From positions 43,466,010 through 43,530,009 of the forward strand of contig CM018681.1 of the NCBI GenBank assembly GCA_009363875.1: a stretch of DNA of 64,000 bases, written 5' to 3'. The translations under genes were made by a program, and so were the position numbers. Below, piece by piece: positions 1-10,622 of this stretch (position 1 is the first letter of the stretch; every line of letters starts with the position of its first letter). The stretch is from Mikania micrantha (lineage: Eukaryota; Streptophyta; Magnoliopsida; Asterales; Asteraceae). Below the pieces are notes generated by a model. The model was not told the origin of the DNA. It was given only the letters and a program-made list of their open reading frames with translations, and ran no database searches.

Positions 1-167
1 TGTGTGTCTTCTTGGGTTTGAGCACGAGAGGAGGAGAGATCATGCTCGATCTCTCCCCGGCAACACTATGTTCTTTTATGATGTGGAGTCAATCATGTAA
101 TCATTCGTTCTATCAATATACCAGTTGATTTTGTTCATCATCTTCATGTTCGTCATGTGTCAAAACC
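1..167. other. Unassigned sequence left of the gypsy relic
   Basis: I recognise no gene, LTR end or promoter here. The integrase reading frame of the neighbouring relic loses its expected continuation at about position 200, so this stretch may be an unrelated sequence joined to the broken integrase, or a decayed part of the same element. Confidence 0.3.
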
Positions 168-546
168 CTAACCTTCCGTCCAAAGTGAAATCGCCGGTCC
201 TATCACGTCTTTACAAAAACAAGTGATAAAATCCATGGCAATATCCTCAAATACCATGTTGGGAATAGGAAGCGGTTGAAGGAGACCGCCAGGAGACAAG
301 AAGGATGCTTTTGTTTGCTGACATACCTGGCAACATGCAACATATTCAGTAACATCAGCCTTCACATTTTTCCAGTAAAATGTGGCTGCTAATCATTGAT
401 AAGTACGTGTAATGCCCGAGTGACCCCCAAGGTGAGTGGAATGGTATTCAACAAGTAATTGTTGATGCAGTGCAGAATCCGATGGCCCAACCAGACAACC
501 TTTGAAGAGAAGGAGGCCATTGTTAAGTGAATAGTCTAGAAAAGCA
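168..546 (-). pseudogene. Gypsy integrase N-terminal remnant
   Basis: The translation shows the integrase zinc-binding arrangement: histidines in STHLGGHSG (near 430-460, partly out of the longest frame) and the cysteine pair CCQVCQQTK. The start of the catalytic core follows (IAMDFIT, first catalytic Asp). After this the frame is lost, so the second Asp, the Glu and the chromodomain are missing. It belongs with the RT and RNase H remnants beside it. Confidence 0.75.
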
Positions 547-1068
547 CTAGGTTATCCTTGAACTTGGGTCAGAACGAGCAGCTGCTGTTAATTCATTTAA
601 CAGTGTCTGGACTGGAGCTGAAATTGCCAAGATATGTCCCGAAAGGACCCTGGACAACGCATCTGCAGATGTGTTTTGTTTGCCGGCTCGATAAACAATG
701 TCAAAATCGTATCCCAACAGCTTACCTAGGCATTTTTGATGTTCGGAAGTTCGGATGACTTGATCTTGAAGATGTTTAAGGGACTGTTGGTAAGTAAGGA
801 TAGTGAACTTATGGCCCAATAGGTACTAACGCCATTTAGCAATGGCTTGAGTAATGGCATACATTTCCCGGTAGTACAATAAGGCTTGTTGCTTGTGAGG
901 ACATAACTTTTTACTAAAATAAGCAAGAGGGTGGCCGCCTTGGAATAACACATTCCCTATACCTGAGACAGAAGCATCAGTCTTGACGATGAATGGTTTA
1001 GCAAAATTAGGATGATGAAAAATAGGAGTGGAACTCAAAAGGTTTTTGAGGTTGCTAAAAACATTCAA
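547..1068 (-). pseudogene. Gypsy RNase H remnant
   Basis: Two overlapping frames together cover an RNase H domain. The upstream piece has FIVKTDASVSGIGNVL and PLAYFSKKL, which includes the first catalytic Asp of the fold. The downstream piece has FTILTYQQSLKHL and ends in NTSADALSR, the usual end of gypsy RNase H. In life it removes the RNA strand during reverse transcription. The break lies between 819 and 826, and TYQQSL replaces the more usual TDHQSL, so the second acidic residue is lost. Confidence 0.8.
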
Positions 1069-1640
1069 GGATGTTTCAGTCCAAGAAAAGGCATCTTTGT
1101 GAAAAACATCCGTGAGAGGTCCTGCTATCGAAGCATAATTCTTGATAAAATGTCAATAGTAACCAGTGAGGCCCAAAAAGCTTCGAACCTGTTGAAATTT
1201 TTGGGTATAGGCCACTGTTGGATGGATGTAATTTTGCCGTGGTCCATTGCCACACCGGTAGAGGAGATGACATGACCCAAATAAGAAACTTGAGTCTGTC
1301 TAAATGTACATTTGGAGAGTTTTGGCACTCACTGATGATCCAACAGGAGTTGCAAAATAAGAGAACGGTGGTGTAAAAGATCGAACCAATTTTTACTATA
1401 AACTAAGATAGCATCAAAAAAATCAAAACAAAATGACTTAGAAAAAGCCGGAACACGTCATTCATAAGACGTAGAAAAGTAGATGGGGAGTTTATAGCCC
1501 AATGGGCATCGTTAAGAACTCATAGTATCCGTCATGAGTGAGAAAGGCAGTCTTCATGGCATCACCATTGGCAATGCGGATATGATGGTACCCGACCAAC
1601 AGATCCAATTTTGAAAAAAAAAATGAGCATCATGTAATTC
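1069..1640 (-). pseudogene. Gypsy reverse transcriptase remnant
   Basis: Minus-strand translation gives palm-domain phrases (KLDL, GYHHIRI, KTAFLTHDGYYEFLTMP) near 1500-1610. A decayed DDxLVYS-like catalytic stretch lies near 1390-1420, and the connection segment SYLGHVIS with a thumb-like region near 1125-1300. RT would copy the element RNA into cDNA. At least two frame changes separate these pieces and there is no intact catalytic core. It runs into the RNase H remnant on its downstream side. Confidence 0.75.
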
Positions 1641-1641
1641 A

Positions 1642-2274
1642 TGTTGATGCATGTGATGTCCCTAGTTCAGTATTTTGTATGTATTGGATTGTATAAAGTT
1701 TATATCAGTAATGAAATCGCTTATTTTATACTGTTCATATGTTTAATTGAGTTTAATATGTTTAATTATGTTTGACTTTGACTTTGACTATGTTACAGAC
1801 CCATTCGTGCGAATGGTCCCCAAGAATGAGTCCGTTCGCACGAATGAATGCCTAGCGAATGACTGAGGCGAACGAATGAGTCACTCGCATGACTCATTTC
1901 GTTGTCCATCCCATTTGGCTGAGCCTTTCGCCTGAATGAGTGCTTCCTACCACTCATTAGGCCGAATGAGCACAGTCTATATATAGGACTGCAAAAAGAA
2001 TGTTTCATTAACTTTTCAATCAGTCCTCTGACCCCTGTGCACCCCAAGTCGCTTCCCTAGGGTTTTGAGCCGCCTCTACCTGTCCAATTTCGATTCTCAC
2101 CCCGTGGTGCTTCGATTTCGATGAAAACGCTGATTCTACATCGTCGGATTACCACGGGGCTTGGTGATTTCGATTGAAAAACCCTTGAATAGGATTCCAC
2201 ACTATTCAAGGGCCTGTCGAGCAGATTCCTCAAGGAACCGATTTGTTTCCGAGAGTTTCTTAGGTCCTTTAAAG
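1642..2274 (+). repeat. Copia 5' LTR (ends approximate)
   Basis: The start is placed at TGTTGATGCATG because it opens with TG and follows the gypsy relic. The end is placed by the primer site that follows. There is no matching 3' LTR in the window, and the expected CA end next to the primer site is not obvious, so both ends are uncertain by tens of bases. The U3 part carries a dense run of CATTCG/CGAATG words (about 1800-1970) before the TATA box. Confidence 0.6.
1978..1985 (+). promoter_or_regulatory. TATA box of the copia LTR
   Basis: TATATATA lies in the right half of the LTR, about 290 bases before the primer site, with a CT-rich stretch (TCAGTCCTCTGACCCC) 30-50 bases downstream where a start site would be expected. 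Confidence 0.6.
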
Positions 2275-2287
2275 TGGTATCAGAGCT
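2275..2287 (+). other. Primer-binding site, methionine initiator tRNA type
   Basis: TGGTATCAGAGCT matches the sequence complementary to the 3' end of plant initiator methionine tRNA, the usual minus-strand primer of copia and gypsy elements. Confidence 0.85.
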
Positions 2288-2773
2288 TTAGCTCTTGTTT
2301 CTGCTCGATTTTCGATCCAAATCATCATATTTCAGATTGGAGATTCGAGATTATCGAAAATCCTGAGTTCCTTAGTCTCCAAGTTACTGTTTCATTAGAA
2401 AATCATGGGTTTTTCGGGTTGTTTTGGTCCTTGGTGCATTCCTAAAACTTAGAGCTATTGTTCTGAGGTTCCATACCAAATTTGGTGATCAGATTCGATC
2501 AAAATCCAGAGATATTTAAATTTTTGTTGCTGAAAACCCAAGTTTATGCGAATGAGTCGATTGGCCGAATAGGTCATTCGGACGAATAGGTTTCATTCAG
2601 ATCAAGAGTTAGTGCGAATAGCTCCTCATTCGGTTGGTTCAGATTCATTCGGCTGAGAGTTCATTCTGTTGTCTCCTCATTCGGCCCCCGTTATTCGGCT
2701 GACATAACTTCATTCGGTCAACAGTTGTTGCAAAATTTTCAAAGTTTTGGATCAGTTTTTTTCTCTTGAAAAG
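2288..2773 (+). other. Copia untranslated leader with CATTCGG word cluster
   Basis: There is no reading frame of note. Between 2545 and 2725 the words CATTCGG, CGAATAG and TTCGGCTG recur about a dozen times, echoing the U3 cluster of the same element. The first plausible gag ATG is at 2774. Confidence 0.55.
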
Positions 2774-5545
2774 ATGGAAGAACTTGCATTGATGGCTAAT
2801 CAAAACAATATAATTCAGAATCTGCTGCTTACGGAGACTGAGACCGGTAATTCAAACAAAGCTCCAAAGTTACTTTATTTAGATGATTATCCGCATTGGA
2901 AGTATCGATTTGAGATTCACATTAATGTAGTGGATACCAATATTTGGATGATGATCTAGGGTGGGTATTTAAGACCATTGAGTGAAGATGGTTCACCTAT
3001 GCTTGTCACACGGATGACTGAGCCTCAGAGGAAGTTGTATGATTTTGAGAAGAAGGCTGATGCAATATTATCTCAGTCCATTGTTACTGATATTTCCCAT
3101 CAATTCAGACAGTTTACTTCTTCCAAATCATTATGGGATGCTTTACACCAAAGGTATGAAGGGAATGATGCACTAAAGAGTATAAAGTCTAAAGCCTTGA
3201 AGAAAGAGTTCAACAGTTTCATGTGCGTGGGTAATGAGTCTTTGGATGAGTTGATTGCTAGATTTTATCATCTATTGAGTGAGCTCTACAATCATCAAGT
3301 CAAGACAACTACACAAGAGAAGATCCAGAGTCTGGCTGATGCTTTACCTCCAAAGTGGGAATCCTTTCTGATGGTTCTGAAACAAAGTGAGATGATTGCT
3401 AACATGGACATTAATGATTTCATTCATAAGCTGAAGGAACAGGAAATAGAGAACAAGTGGAAAGCAAAGAGAGTGGCTCAAGTTCAAGATCCATCATTAT
3501 ACTACTCTACTCCTGTTGTAGAAAGAGCTTCTTCTCATGCTCCATTGAAGACATATTTTGTCTCACAGACCAAAGAAGCTCATGTTTCAAGCCTGACACA
3601 TTTCAGCCAGTCAGCTACAACTTCCACATCTTAGAAAGAAGATAGTCATTCTGTCAAAAATTTGAAGACTGGCAACATTGACAAAGTAACTGTGGAGGTT
3701 GCAAAGGACCATATGGGTCTGTTATCTACACTTGTGAGTTCTTATGATGGGTTGTTAGCTGGGCAGATTGCTAATCCCCATTTGACAAATGAAGACTACT
3801 TTCAGATTGATCCTGATGATATGGCAAGGATTGACATTATGTGGGCTCTTGCAAGTGCAGTCAGAAGAGCAAAAGACTTTGTCAAAAGAACTGCGAAAGA
3901 CATCAATCTGAACAAAGACTCCAAGTTTGGATTTCGTATGCCATCTGTTACTTGCTACAACTGTGGGGATAAAGGTCATTTTGCAAGACAATGCAACAAA
4001 CCTAAGAAGACAGGTAATCACAATCCTTTTAAGAACAAAAGATCATCAGCTTTCAATCCAGAGAGGAGATTAGTACCAATTGACACTCCTGCTCAAGCCA
4101 GTTCATCTAATGCAAACAAGGCACTCATGGTTCAGAATGATGAGGGAGAAAACTGGGATTTCAGATTCAACTCTGAAAAGGGTGGAGCAGATAAAGCTTG
4201 TGTTGCAGAGATCCAAGAGGCTGCTGGATCCAGTGATGAAGGTAATTCAAAAGAAACAAAGACAAGTCTGGATGAATCATCAGGATCAGAATCAAAAAGC
4301 ACATCAGATTTAGAAACTCAGGAAGAGTCAGATGCTAAGTTTGAAGAACAATCTGCTACACAGTTTGCTTTGATGGTGAATACTTCTGCTTTATCTCAGC
4401 CTGATCAGGTATATGATGAATGTTCCTCATCTCATTCTAGTTGCTTTAATTGTGTTGACCTTGAAAGTAAGGTGTTGGCTTATTAGCAACATAATGCTGA
4501 CTTGATCAGCGATCTCAACAAGTGCATTGAGGCAAACAAAATTTTAAAATCAAATGAGAAAGATTTTCAAGCTAAAATTGAGCTATTAAACAGGCAATTG
4601 CATGAGGCTGAGATCGCTGTGCTGAATAAGCAATATGCTATTACTTCTTATCTCAATACCATCAATGAGATAAAGAAGAAGTTAGCCATAGTCGAATGTG
4701 ACTATGAAACTTTGAGTCAGAAGATCAAGAGCTATGAAAGCTCTTCATACATCATTGAGCACATGATCAGTAAACGGACTGATCTGAAAGGTAAGGGAAA
4801 AGAAACAAAATACAATCATTGTCCCCCACCAGTCTTAAATTGCTTTGTCAACTCACCAAATGACAAGGAAATTAAAGACTTTCAAGTTAAAACTCCATTA
4901 GTAATTGATTCTATTGGAATCATTTCTGATGAGGGTTCCTCATTGACTGAGGAATCTTTTATGGAGGGAGTGGTTGAAGATTTGGTCTCTGATTCTGAGG
5001 ATGAGTCTGATATTTTGCATGAATTGTCTTGTGTAAAGAATCAGACATCTGGTGTCAAAAAGGCTGACCCAATCTCATCAAAGACAAACATGTCTTCAAA
5101 GTTATCCAAATCCGTATGCTTTGTGAAGTCTTCACGGGATGGTGAAGCAAGAGATTCCATCAAGACTGAAAATCTTGTTTTCAATAGGACAAAGGGTTTG
5201 GGCTTTAAGCAGGACAAGACAAAAACAAATGCTTTTCATCAAAACAAAACGTCTTATTCTAAATCCAAACAGTTTTATCACCAAAATAAAAGAGTTTGTT
5301 TTGAGTGTGGTGCACCTGGACATTTTGCTAGATTTTGTCCTCATTTTATTAGACCAAAAATAGCATCACATCGAAAACAAAATCATAATTTTGTTAAAGA
5401 GGTCAAATTTGCTTGTCTTTCACCTCAAGTTAAACCCAAACATCTGTCACCCATCAAACCTCAAGATAAGGGTAAACAGGTTATGGTTGATCATGATACA
5501 TCCAAAATTGTTTTTGAGAAAGAATACAAGCCATCATCAGTGTAG
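2774..5545 (+). pseudogene. Copia gag, broken
   Basis: Gag forms the virus-like particle that packages element RNA. The start ATG at 2774 (MEELALMANQNN) fits better than upstream non-ATG codons. The N-terminal part has the copia gag phrases YLDDYPHWKYRFE and LWDALHQRYEGN; a CCHC knuckle CYNCGDKGHFARQC lies near 3954-3995. A serine/glutamate-rich acidic region follows (about 4200-4340), then a coiled-coil-like stretch (about 4500-4760) and a second knuckle, CFECGAPGHFARFC, near 5298-5340. Two separated knuckles and this length suit SIRE-like gag. In-frame stops or breaks at about 2957, 3632, 4484 and 5543 make it a pseudogene; read-through of so many stops is not credible. Confidence 0.85.
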
Positions 5546-5722
5546 TGAAAGAAATCTTTCAGTAAAATCACTATCTGGATGTCCATGTCCTCTGAAACTC
5601 CTGTTTCTAAACCTCTTGAAAAATTCAATTCAGATGGACAATGGATTGAGATGAAAATCCGGGACTCTTTGGGTCAACCCAAGACTGTAAAGGCTTGGGT
5701 TCCCAAATTCAACTAATGATTT

Positions 5723-6061
5723 GTGTATGTGCAGGTTGCCCCAAATGCTGCTCTTAACAACACTTGGATTGTTGATAGTGGGGCATCAAGGCACATGACT
5801 GGAGACCTATCTCTTCTTTCCGATGTTCATTCAATTAAAGGAGGATATGTGGCTTTTGCTGGTGACAAAGGTGGGCTTATTACTGGAAAGGGAATTCTCT
5901 CTAATGGCCAAGTTTCATTTGACAAGGTCGGATATGTGAAGAAGCTGGAGAACAATTTACTTTCAGTCTCACACATTTGTGACAAGAAGTACAAGGTTCT
6001 GTTTGATGATTCTAGCTGCTAGATTCTCAAGCAAGGTATCACCATTCCTGAAGACTGTATT
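5723..6061 (+). pseudogene. Copia aspartic protease
   Basis: This would cleave the Gag-Pol polyprotein. NTWIVDSGASRHMTG carries the active-site DSG typical of copia proteases, and NNLLSVSHICD is the conserved segment near the domain end. A stop (TAG at 6020-6022) follows LFDDSSC, and the frame resumes toward the GAG-pre-integrase segment. The active-site residues are intact but the polyprotein is not. Confidence 0.85.
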
Positions 6062-6967
6062 ATGATGTCTGCTCCAAGAAGACAAGATCTGTATGTTCTC
6101 AACATGGCTACAGCTTCAACTACATCTTCTACAACTTCATGTTTTATGTCCAAGGCTACAGAGAATGATTCAATCCTTTGGCATAAGAAGATGGGTCATT
6201 TGAGTTTGAGGAAGATGAATCATCTAGTTCATAACAATCTAGTTGAAGGAGTGAGTTTGAAGAACTTCAAGCTCTCTGATGTTTGTGTTTCATGCAAGAA
6301 GGGAAAGCAAACCAAGCAGTCTCACAAACCTAAGAAGTTTCATTCAATTACTGTTCCACTTGATCTTCTCCACATGGATCTTTTTGGTCCTGTGAATCGC
6401 AAGAGCATTGCTGGAGATCAATACTGCTTAGTCATTACTGATGAGTACTCTAGATACTCTTGGGTGTTCTTCATGAAGGAGAAATCTGAAACGTTTGAAT
6501 GTGCTCAAGTTCTGGTCACTAAGCTTGAATCACTGTATAAGCTCAAAGTTCGCATGCTCAGAACAGATAATGGGACTGAATTCAAGAATCACAATATGGA
6601 GACTTTCTGTAATGAACATTGTATTATTCAGCAGTTCAGTGCTGCGTATGTCCTACACATGAACGTTGTTGCTGAGCGAAAGAACAGAACATTAATTGAG
6701 GCTGCTCGGACTATGCTTGCTGATTCATCTCTACCAGTTCAATTTTGGAATGATGTTGTTACTACTGCTTGTTATACCTTGAATCGGGTGTTGATTGCGA
6801 AGAGACATGGGAAGACTTGCTTTGAATTTCTCCATAACAAAAAGCCAAATCTTAAGTATCTTGAACCATTTGGTGCTTCATGCACGATGCTTAAGAAACA
6901 TGAGCAAGGCAAGTTCAATGAAAAGGTGGAAGAAGGCTACTTTCTTGGGTACAGCACTCCAAAATAA
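6062..6967 (+). pseudogene. Copia GAG-pre-integrase and integrase
   Basis: The integrase would insert cDNA into the host chromosome. The zinc-binding region is visible as LWHKKMGHLS followed by CVSCKKGKQ. The catalytic core has DLLHMDLFGPV (first Asp), LRTDNGTEF (second Asp) and VAERKNRTL (Glu), so the DDE residues survive. The region where most copia integrases read an N-G-V-AER phrase reads MNVVAERK here. The frame continues through EGYFLGYST and stops at 6965. The linker before RT (6996-7390) is shifted. Confidence 0.85.
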
Positions 6968-8084
6968 GCGAGTCTACAATAAATCAACATAAAATATGGA
7001 GGAGTGGTACCATGTAGATGTCCATAAATATTCCATGCCACCACCTGGGAAGGGTCCTGACTGGATGTTCAACTATTCTGATTTATTTGACTCTTTCAAC
7101 ATGCCTCCCATGTATTCTGATGAACATGTTGCTGTTCAGATGATGTATGATGCACAAAATGCACTTGATGAACCAGTGCAACCTTCTTCAGTCCAAATGA
7201 TGTTCCAGACTCCGATGATAATCACTCTCATCCAGATTTTCCAGAACCAGATGTTGATAATATTGTACCTGATCTTAAGGATCTCAATATAAACAATCTT
7301 GATCCACAGGTTGAGGTTCCTGCTCATCCTGTTGGCAGAATTAATAGAATTGATCCTCAGGACAATATTATTGGAAATCCAACTGATGGAGTGAAGACCA
7401 GAAATCAGTTATCTTCGGGTGGTCTTGCTGATATTCTTGATCTTGCAGATGTAAGATTTTGTGCCCATTCTTGCTTTATCTCCCAAGTTGAACCAAGAAC
7501 CATCACTGATGCTTTGAAAAAAGAATCTTGGGTAGATGCCATGCAAGAGGAGTTGTTGCAGTTTAAGAAACTTGGAGTTGGCAGCTTGTTGATAGACCCA
7601 AGGGTGCAAAAGTTATTGGCACAAGATGGGTTTTACGATGCAAACGAGATGCTCATGGCATTGTGGTACGCAACAAAGCACGTCTGGTGCTGCATGGTTT
7701 TAGGCAGATTGAAGGGATTGACTACAATGAAGTATTTGCACCGGTTGCTCGTCTTGAAGCAATCCGAATCTTTCTGGCTTATGCATCCTTCAAAAATTCA
7801 AAGTTTATCAGATGGATGTTAAGAGTGCATTTCTTCATGGTGTGATTAATAAAGTAGTGTATGTTAATCAACCTCCCGGGTTTGAATATCCATTGCATCG
7901 TGACCATGTCTACAAGCTAGATAAGGCCTTGTATGGATTGCACCAAGCTCCGCGAGCGTGGTACGAGACATTATCTACTCACCTTCTAAAGAACGGGTTC
8001 ATAAGATGTGTCATTGACTGCACTTTATTCATTAGGGAGATGGATGGGGATTTGCTCTTGGTGCAAGTTTATGTGGATGATATT
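6968..8084 (+). pseudogene. Copia reverse transcriptase, interrupted
   Basis: Starting with WVDAMQEELLQFKKLG (near 7530), the frame shifts around 7570, continues as NKARLVLHGFRQIEGIDYNE (from about 7666), shifts again near 7800, and runs MDVKSAFLHGVI, YVNQPPGFE, ALYGLHQAPRAWYE and finally VYVDDI. YVDD is the RT active site and ends three bases before a foreign LTR terminus. The thumb, connection and RNase H are therefore absent. The linker before 7391 carries acidic and proline residues but no domain I recognise. Confidence 0.85.
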
Positions 8085-8848
8085 TGTCACACCCCGAGCC
8101 GGCGGGACGGATCGTGTGTCCGGTCGGGCAGAATGGTCTCGGGGCGCGATATCGGGAATGATAATCATTATGATCAGATTGTTTAAAATGCACATGATAT
8201 ATAATGAGAAACTGCTAAATGAAAATAGAATTACAAAGTTAAATTACATCAGTTTTGTTCATAATTTAACAATGTAAATCTACTATCAACATCATAAATC
8301 TTCTATCTTGTATCTGCACAAGATATACAAAATAATATGTAAATGATGTTCAAAAATATGCAGGTCCAAAATGCTAGGTTCTCTAACTGGTATCCTAGTC
8401 CAAAAACATAACTTCTAACTCAGACATGTTCGTCATCTGAGAGAACTCATGCAAAAGGATCAAGTCAACACATGGTTGGTGAGTTCATGTAGTTTTATTT
8501 AAAAATGAATTTGAATAACCATTCGAATAACAACCTTAACCTCACCATTCACCACCTACACCATCCAGTTCAATATGCTTATACATAGGGCATATGCAAG
8601 GGAACAAGCCCCAGCCACCGTCCCACCACATACCGAACCACATGATATATGGTTCTTGGTGATAATTAAGCATTTCATCCCACACTATTACTTTGTAATT
8701 CTATATAATTGTCATGTTAGCATATCTCAATTATATATCATTTGCTATGCAAATAATCTGATCATTTTGACTATCAAACGATATCGCACCCCGAGAACTT
8801 TCCGCCCGACAGGAAAGTCGATCCAGCCCGCCGGCTCGGGGTGTGACA
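8085..8848. repeat. Two gypsy LTR ends joined in inverted orientation
   Basis: The left end reads TGTCACACCCCGAGCCGG and the right end CCGGCTCGGGGTGTGACA. From 8085 to about 8665 the sequence is the terminal part of a TGTCACACC-type LTR read on the minus strand, including the 3' splice-site-like segment and the TATA-like module near 8573-8599. From about 8670 to 8848 it is the end of a related LTR in plus orientation, followed by a primer site. The two arms are clearly related but diverged. The left flank ATATT has no matching right-hand copy that I could find. Confidence 0.65.
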
Positions 8849-8850
8849 GA

Positions 8851-8864
8851 TTGGCATCAGAGCC
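8851..8864 (+). other. Primer-binding site of element B
   Basis: TTGGCATCAGAGCC lies two bases after the LTR end TGTGACA. It differs from the usual TTGGTATCAGAGCC by one base. Confidence 0.75.
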
Positions 8865-8889
8865 ATGGTTATAGAGAAATATAGGCCAT

Positions 8890-9414
8890 ATTACCCAACA
8901 TTGTTACGGGTACGTTCTTCTTGAATAATCACTATGACTCTATGCTATTTGATACTGGTGCAGACCGGAGTTTTGTATCTAGTTCATTTTATAAGTTGCT
9001 AAATATTAGTCCTACTGCCTTAGAAAACCCATACACTGTAGAATTAGCTGATGGCAAGTTAATTGTAGTTGAACAAATCCTTAAAGGATGTATCCTTGAT
9101 TTGATGGGTCAAACACTGGAAATTGATCTTATGCCTATCACTTTAGGAAGTTTTGATGTGGTCATTGGCATGGACTGGTTGTCCGAAAACCAGGCTGAAA
9201 TAGTATGCCATGAAAAGATCGTTCGTATACCATTTCCACATGGAGAGACATAGTATGTACAAGGTGAGAAGAGCAGTACGCCACTGCGTCTCATATCTTG
9301 TATGAAGGCACATAAATGTCTGCGTAAAGGTCATACAGCAGTTATAGCACTTATAACTGAGAAGCCGGTAGCTGAGAAGAACATAGAAGACATCCCAGTA
9401 GTTTGTGAATTTCC
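8890..9414 (+). pseudogene. Element B aspartic protease, split by TR-GAG1
   Basis: The translation begins GTFFLNNHYDSMLFDTGADRSF, with the catalytic DTGA, and continues to VVIGMDWLSENQAE, the conserved second half of gypsy proteases. A TAG stop follows HGET at 9251-9253. After SCMKAHKCLRKGH the frame enters the linker to RT and is cut at EFP by TR-GAG1. Gag normally precedes this domain; here the primer site is directly upstream, so no initiation context for Gag-Pol exists. Confidence 0.85.
9410..9414. repeat. Target-site duplication of TR-GAG1 (left copy)
   Basis: TTTCC immediately precedes the LTR terminus; the identical right copy is at 20337-20341. The perfect 5-base duplication fixes both ends of the insertion. 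Confidence 0.9.
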
Positions 9415-9884
9415 TGTCACACCCCGAGCCGGCGGGGTTGGATCGGATTCCCCGTCGGGCGGAAGGTTCTCGGGGCGCGATATCGTGAGTGATAATCGTG
9501 ATGATCAGATTGTTTACATAGCATCAATGTTAAGAATAACTAAAGCACAATCAAACATTAAAATAGGATTACAAAGTTAAATTACAATATCAATGTTCAG
9601 TAATTTAACTCGGTAAACCTAACAAAAGATTCGTATGTTTCCTATCTTGTATCTGTACAAGATATCAAAAGTGATTCGTATCCATAGCAAAATATGTGCT
9701 TCTCCAAAAGTCTACTAGGTCTGCTAACTGGCATCCTAGTATGCAATCCAAAAGCTTAAGTGTATTCCTGTGCGTCACCTGAGAAAGCATGTAAGAAAAA
9801 CAAAGTCAACACAATGGTTGGTGAGTTCATGTAGTTTTAGTATTTGTAAAATAGCTTTTGCAAATCTTTTAGGTAAAACCTTAG

Positions 9885-10340
9885 TCTCATTAATAACACC
9901 TGTATCATCCAACTCGGTATGCTTATATATAGGGCATACCCCTGAGTCGAGCTTACAACCCGCCCAGACGCCGTCCCACCACATACTAAGTCGCATAGGA
10001 CATTGCTATTAATGATAATTAAGCATTTTACCTACCATTCGATTCATTCTTCATCATAGCTTTAGTTTACTGTTTCGAGTTTGCAAGTCTATAGCATTTG
10101 TATGTATTAGTTTCAATAAGTTTATCAAGCATCGTGTTGAAAAGTTTATGTTATTGACCCAAAAGCATTCATGTTTCCCCCTAGGTAACGACCTTAATCT
10201 CATTAACACCACCTGTATCATCCAACTTGGTATCCTTATATATAGGGCATACCCCTGAGTCGAGCCTACGACCCGCCCAGACGCCGTCCCATCACATACT
10301 AAGTCGCATAGGACATTGCTGTTAATGATAATTAAGCGTC
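9885..10340 (-). promoter_or_regulatory. Duplicated dyad-flanked TATA module (3' LTR copy)
   Basis: In element sense the module reads GTGGGACGGCGTCTGGGC, then GTATGCCCTATATATAAG followed by a GCATAC-type arm, so TATATATA sits inside a GTATGC/GCATAC dyad (9917-9939). A second copy of about 150 bases lies some 306 bases away (TATA near 10233-10241) with one dyad arm altered. The same pair occurs in the other TR-GAG LTRs. It could be a core promoter, an alternative start, or a structural dyad. Confidence 0.5.
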
Positions 10341-10622
10341 TTACCTACCCTCCATTTCGTTTATAGCTTTAGCATTATGGTTTAGTTTATAGCATGAGTG
10401 AACATTGAGGAATCATTGTATGGCAAGCACTAAGAGACCATCTGTCTACTCCTCAAGTCCCAACTATGAAGGTCACCCTCAAGCAAGCACTGAGAGGCCA
10501 ACAGTCTGTTCCTTCAAGTCCCAACTATGTAGAACACCCCATGGCAAGCACTGAGAGGCCCATTTAGTATGTTCTATCATAGTTAATAGCTTTAGCATTC
10601 AATTTTACAGCATTTAAAGTTT

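Larger units (their letters stand above)
168..1641 (-). mobile_element. Degenerate Ty3/gypsy pol fragment
   Basis: On the minus strand the order is RT, RNase H, then the integrase zinc-binding region: the Ty3/gypsy order. No LTR, gag or protease remains. The right end stops at the copia LTR and the left end stops inside the integrase core, so this is an internal fragment into which the copia element probably inserted. Frames change several times and it cannot encode a working polyprotein. The integrase phrase GLLQPLPIPN followed by MDFIT is typical of plant chromoviruses, but a clade cannot be fixed from this fragment. Confidence 0.8.
1642..8084 (+). mobile_element. Truncated Ty1/copia retrotransposon (SIRE/Maximus-like)
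   Basis: Left to right: LTR, methionine-tRNA primer site, a long leader, gag with CCHC knuckles, protease, GAG-pre-integrase plus integrase, and RT. Integrase before RT identifies copia order. The large gag with coiled, acidic and lysine-rich parts and the protease/integrase phrasing resemble the SIRE/Maximus lineage (family knowledge; not tested). At least five in-frame stops and two frameshifts disable it. The element ends at 8084, immediately after the RT motif YVDD, where a gypsy LTR end begins; RNase H and the 3' LTR are not in the window. Confidence 0.85.

Noticed and set aside
168..365. Intact integrase gene
   Set aside because: It is only the zinc-binding tail and first core residues in a degenerate minus-strand relic.
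8085..8848. A DNA transposon or MITE with long terminal inverted repeats
   Set aside because: Both arms match retrotransposon LTR ends, the right one is followed by a primer-binding site, and no matching target duplication flanks the unit.
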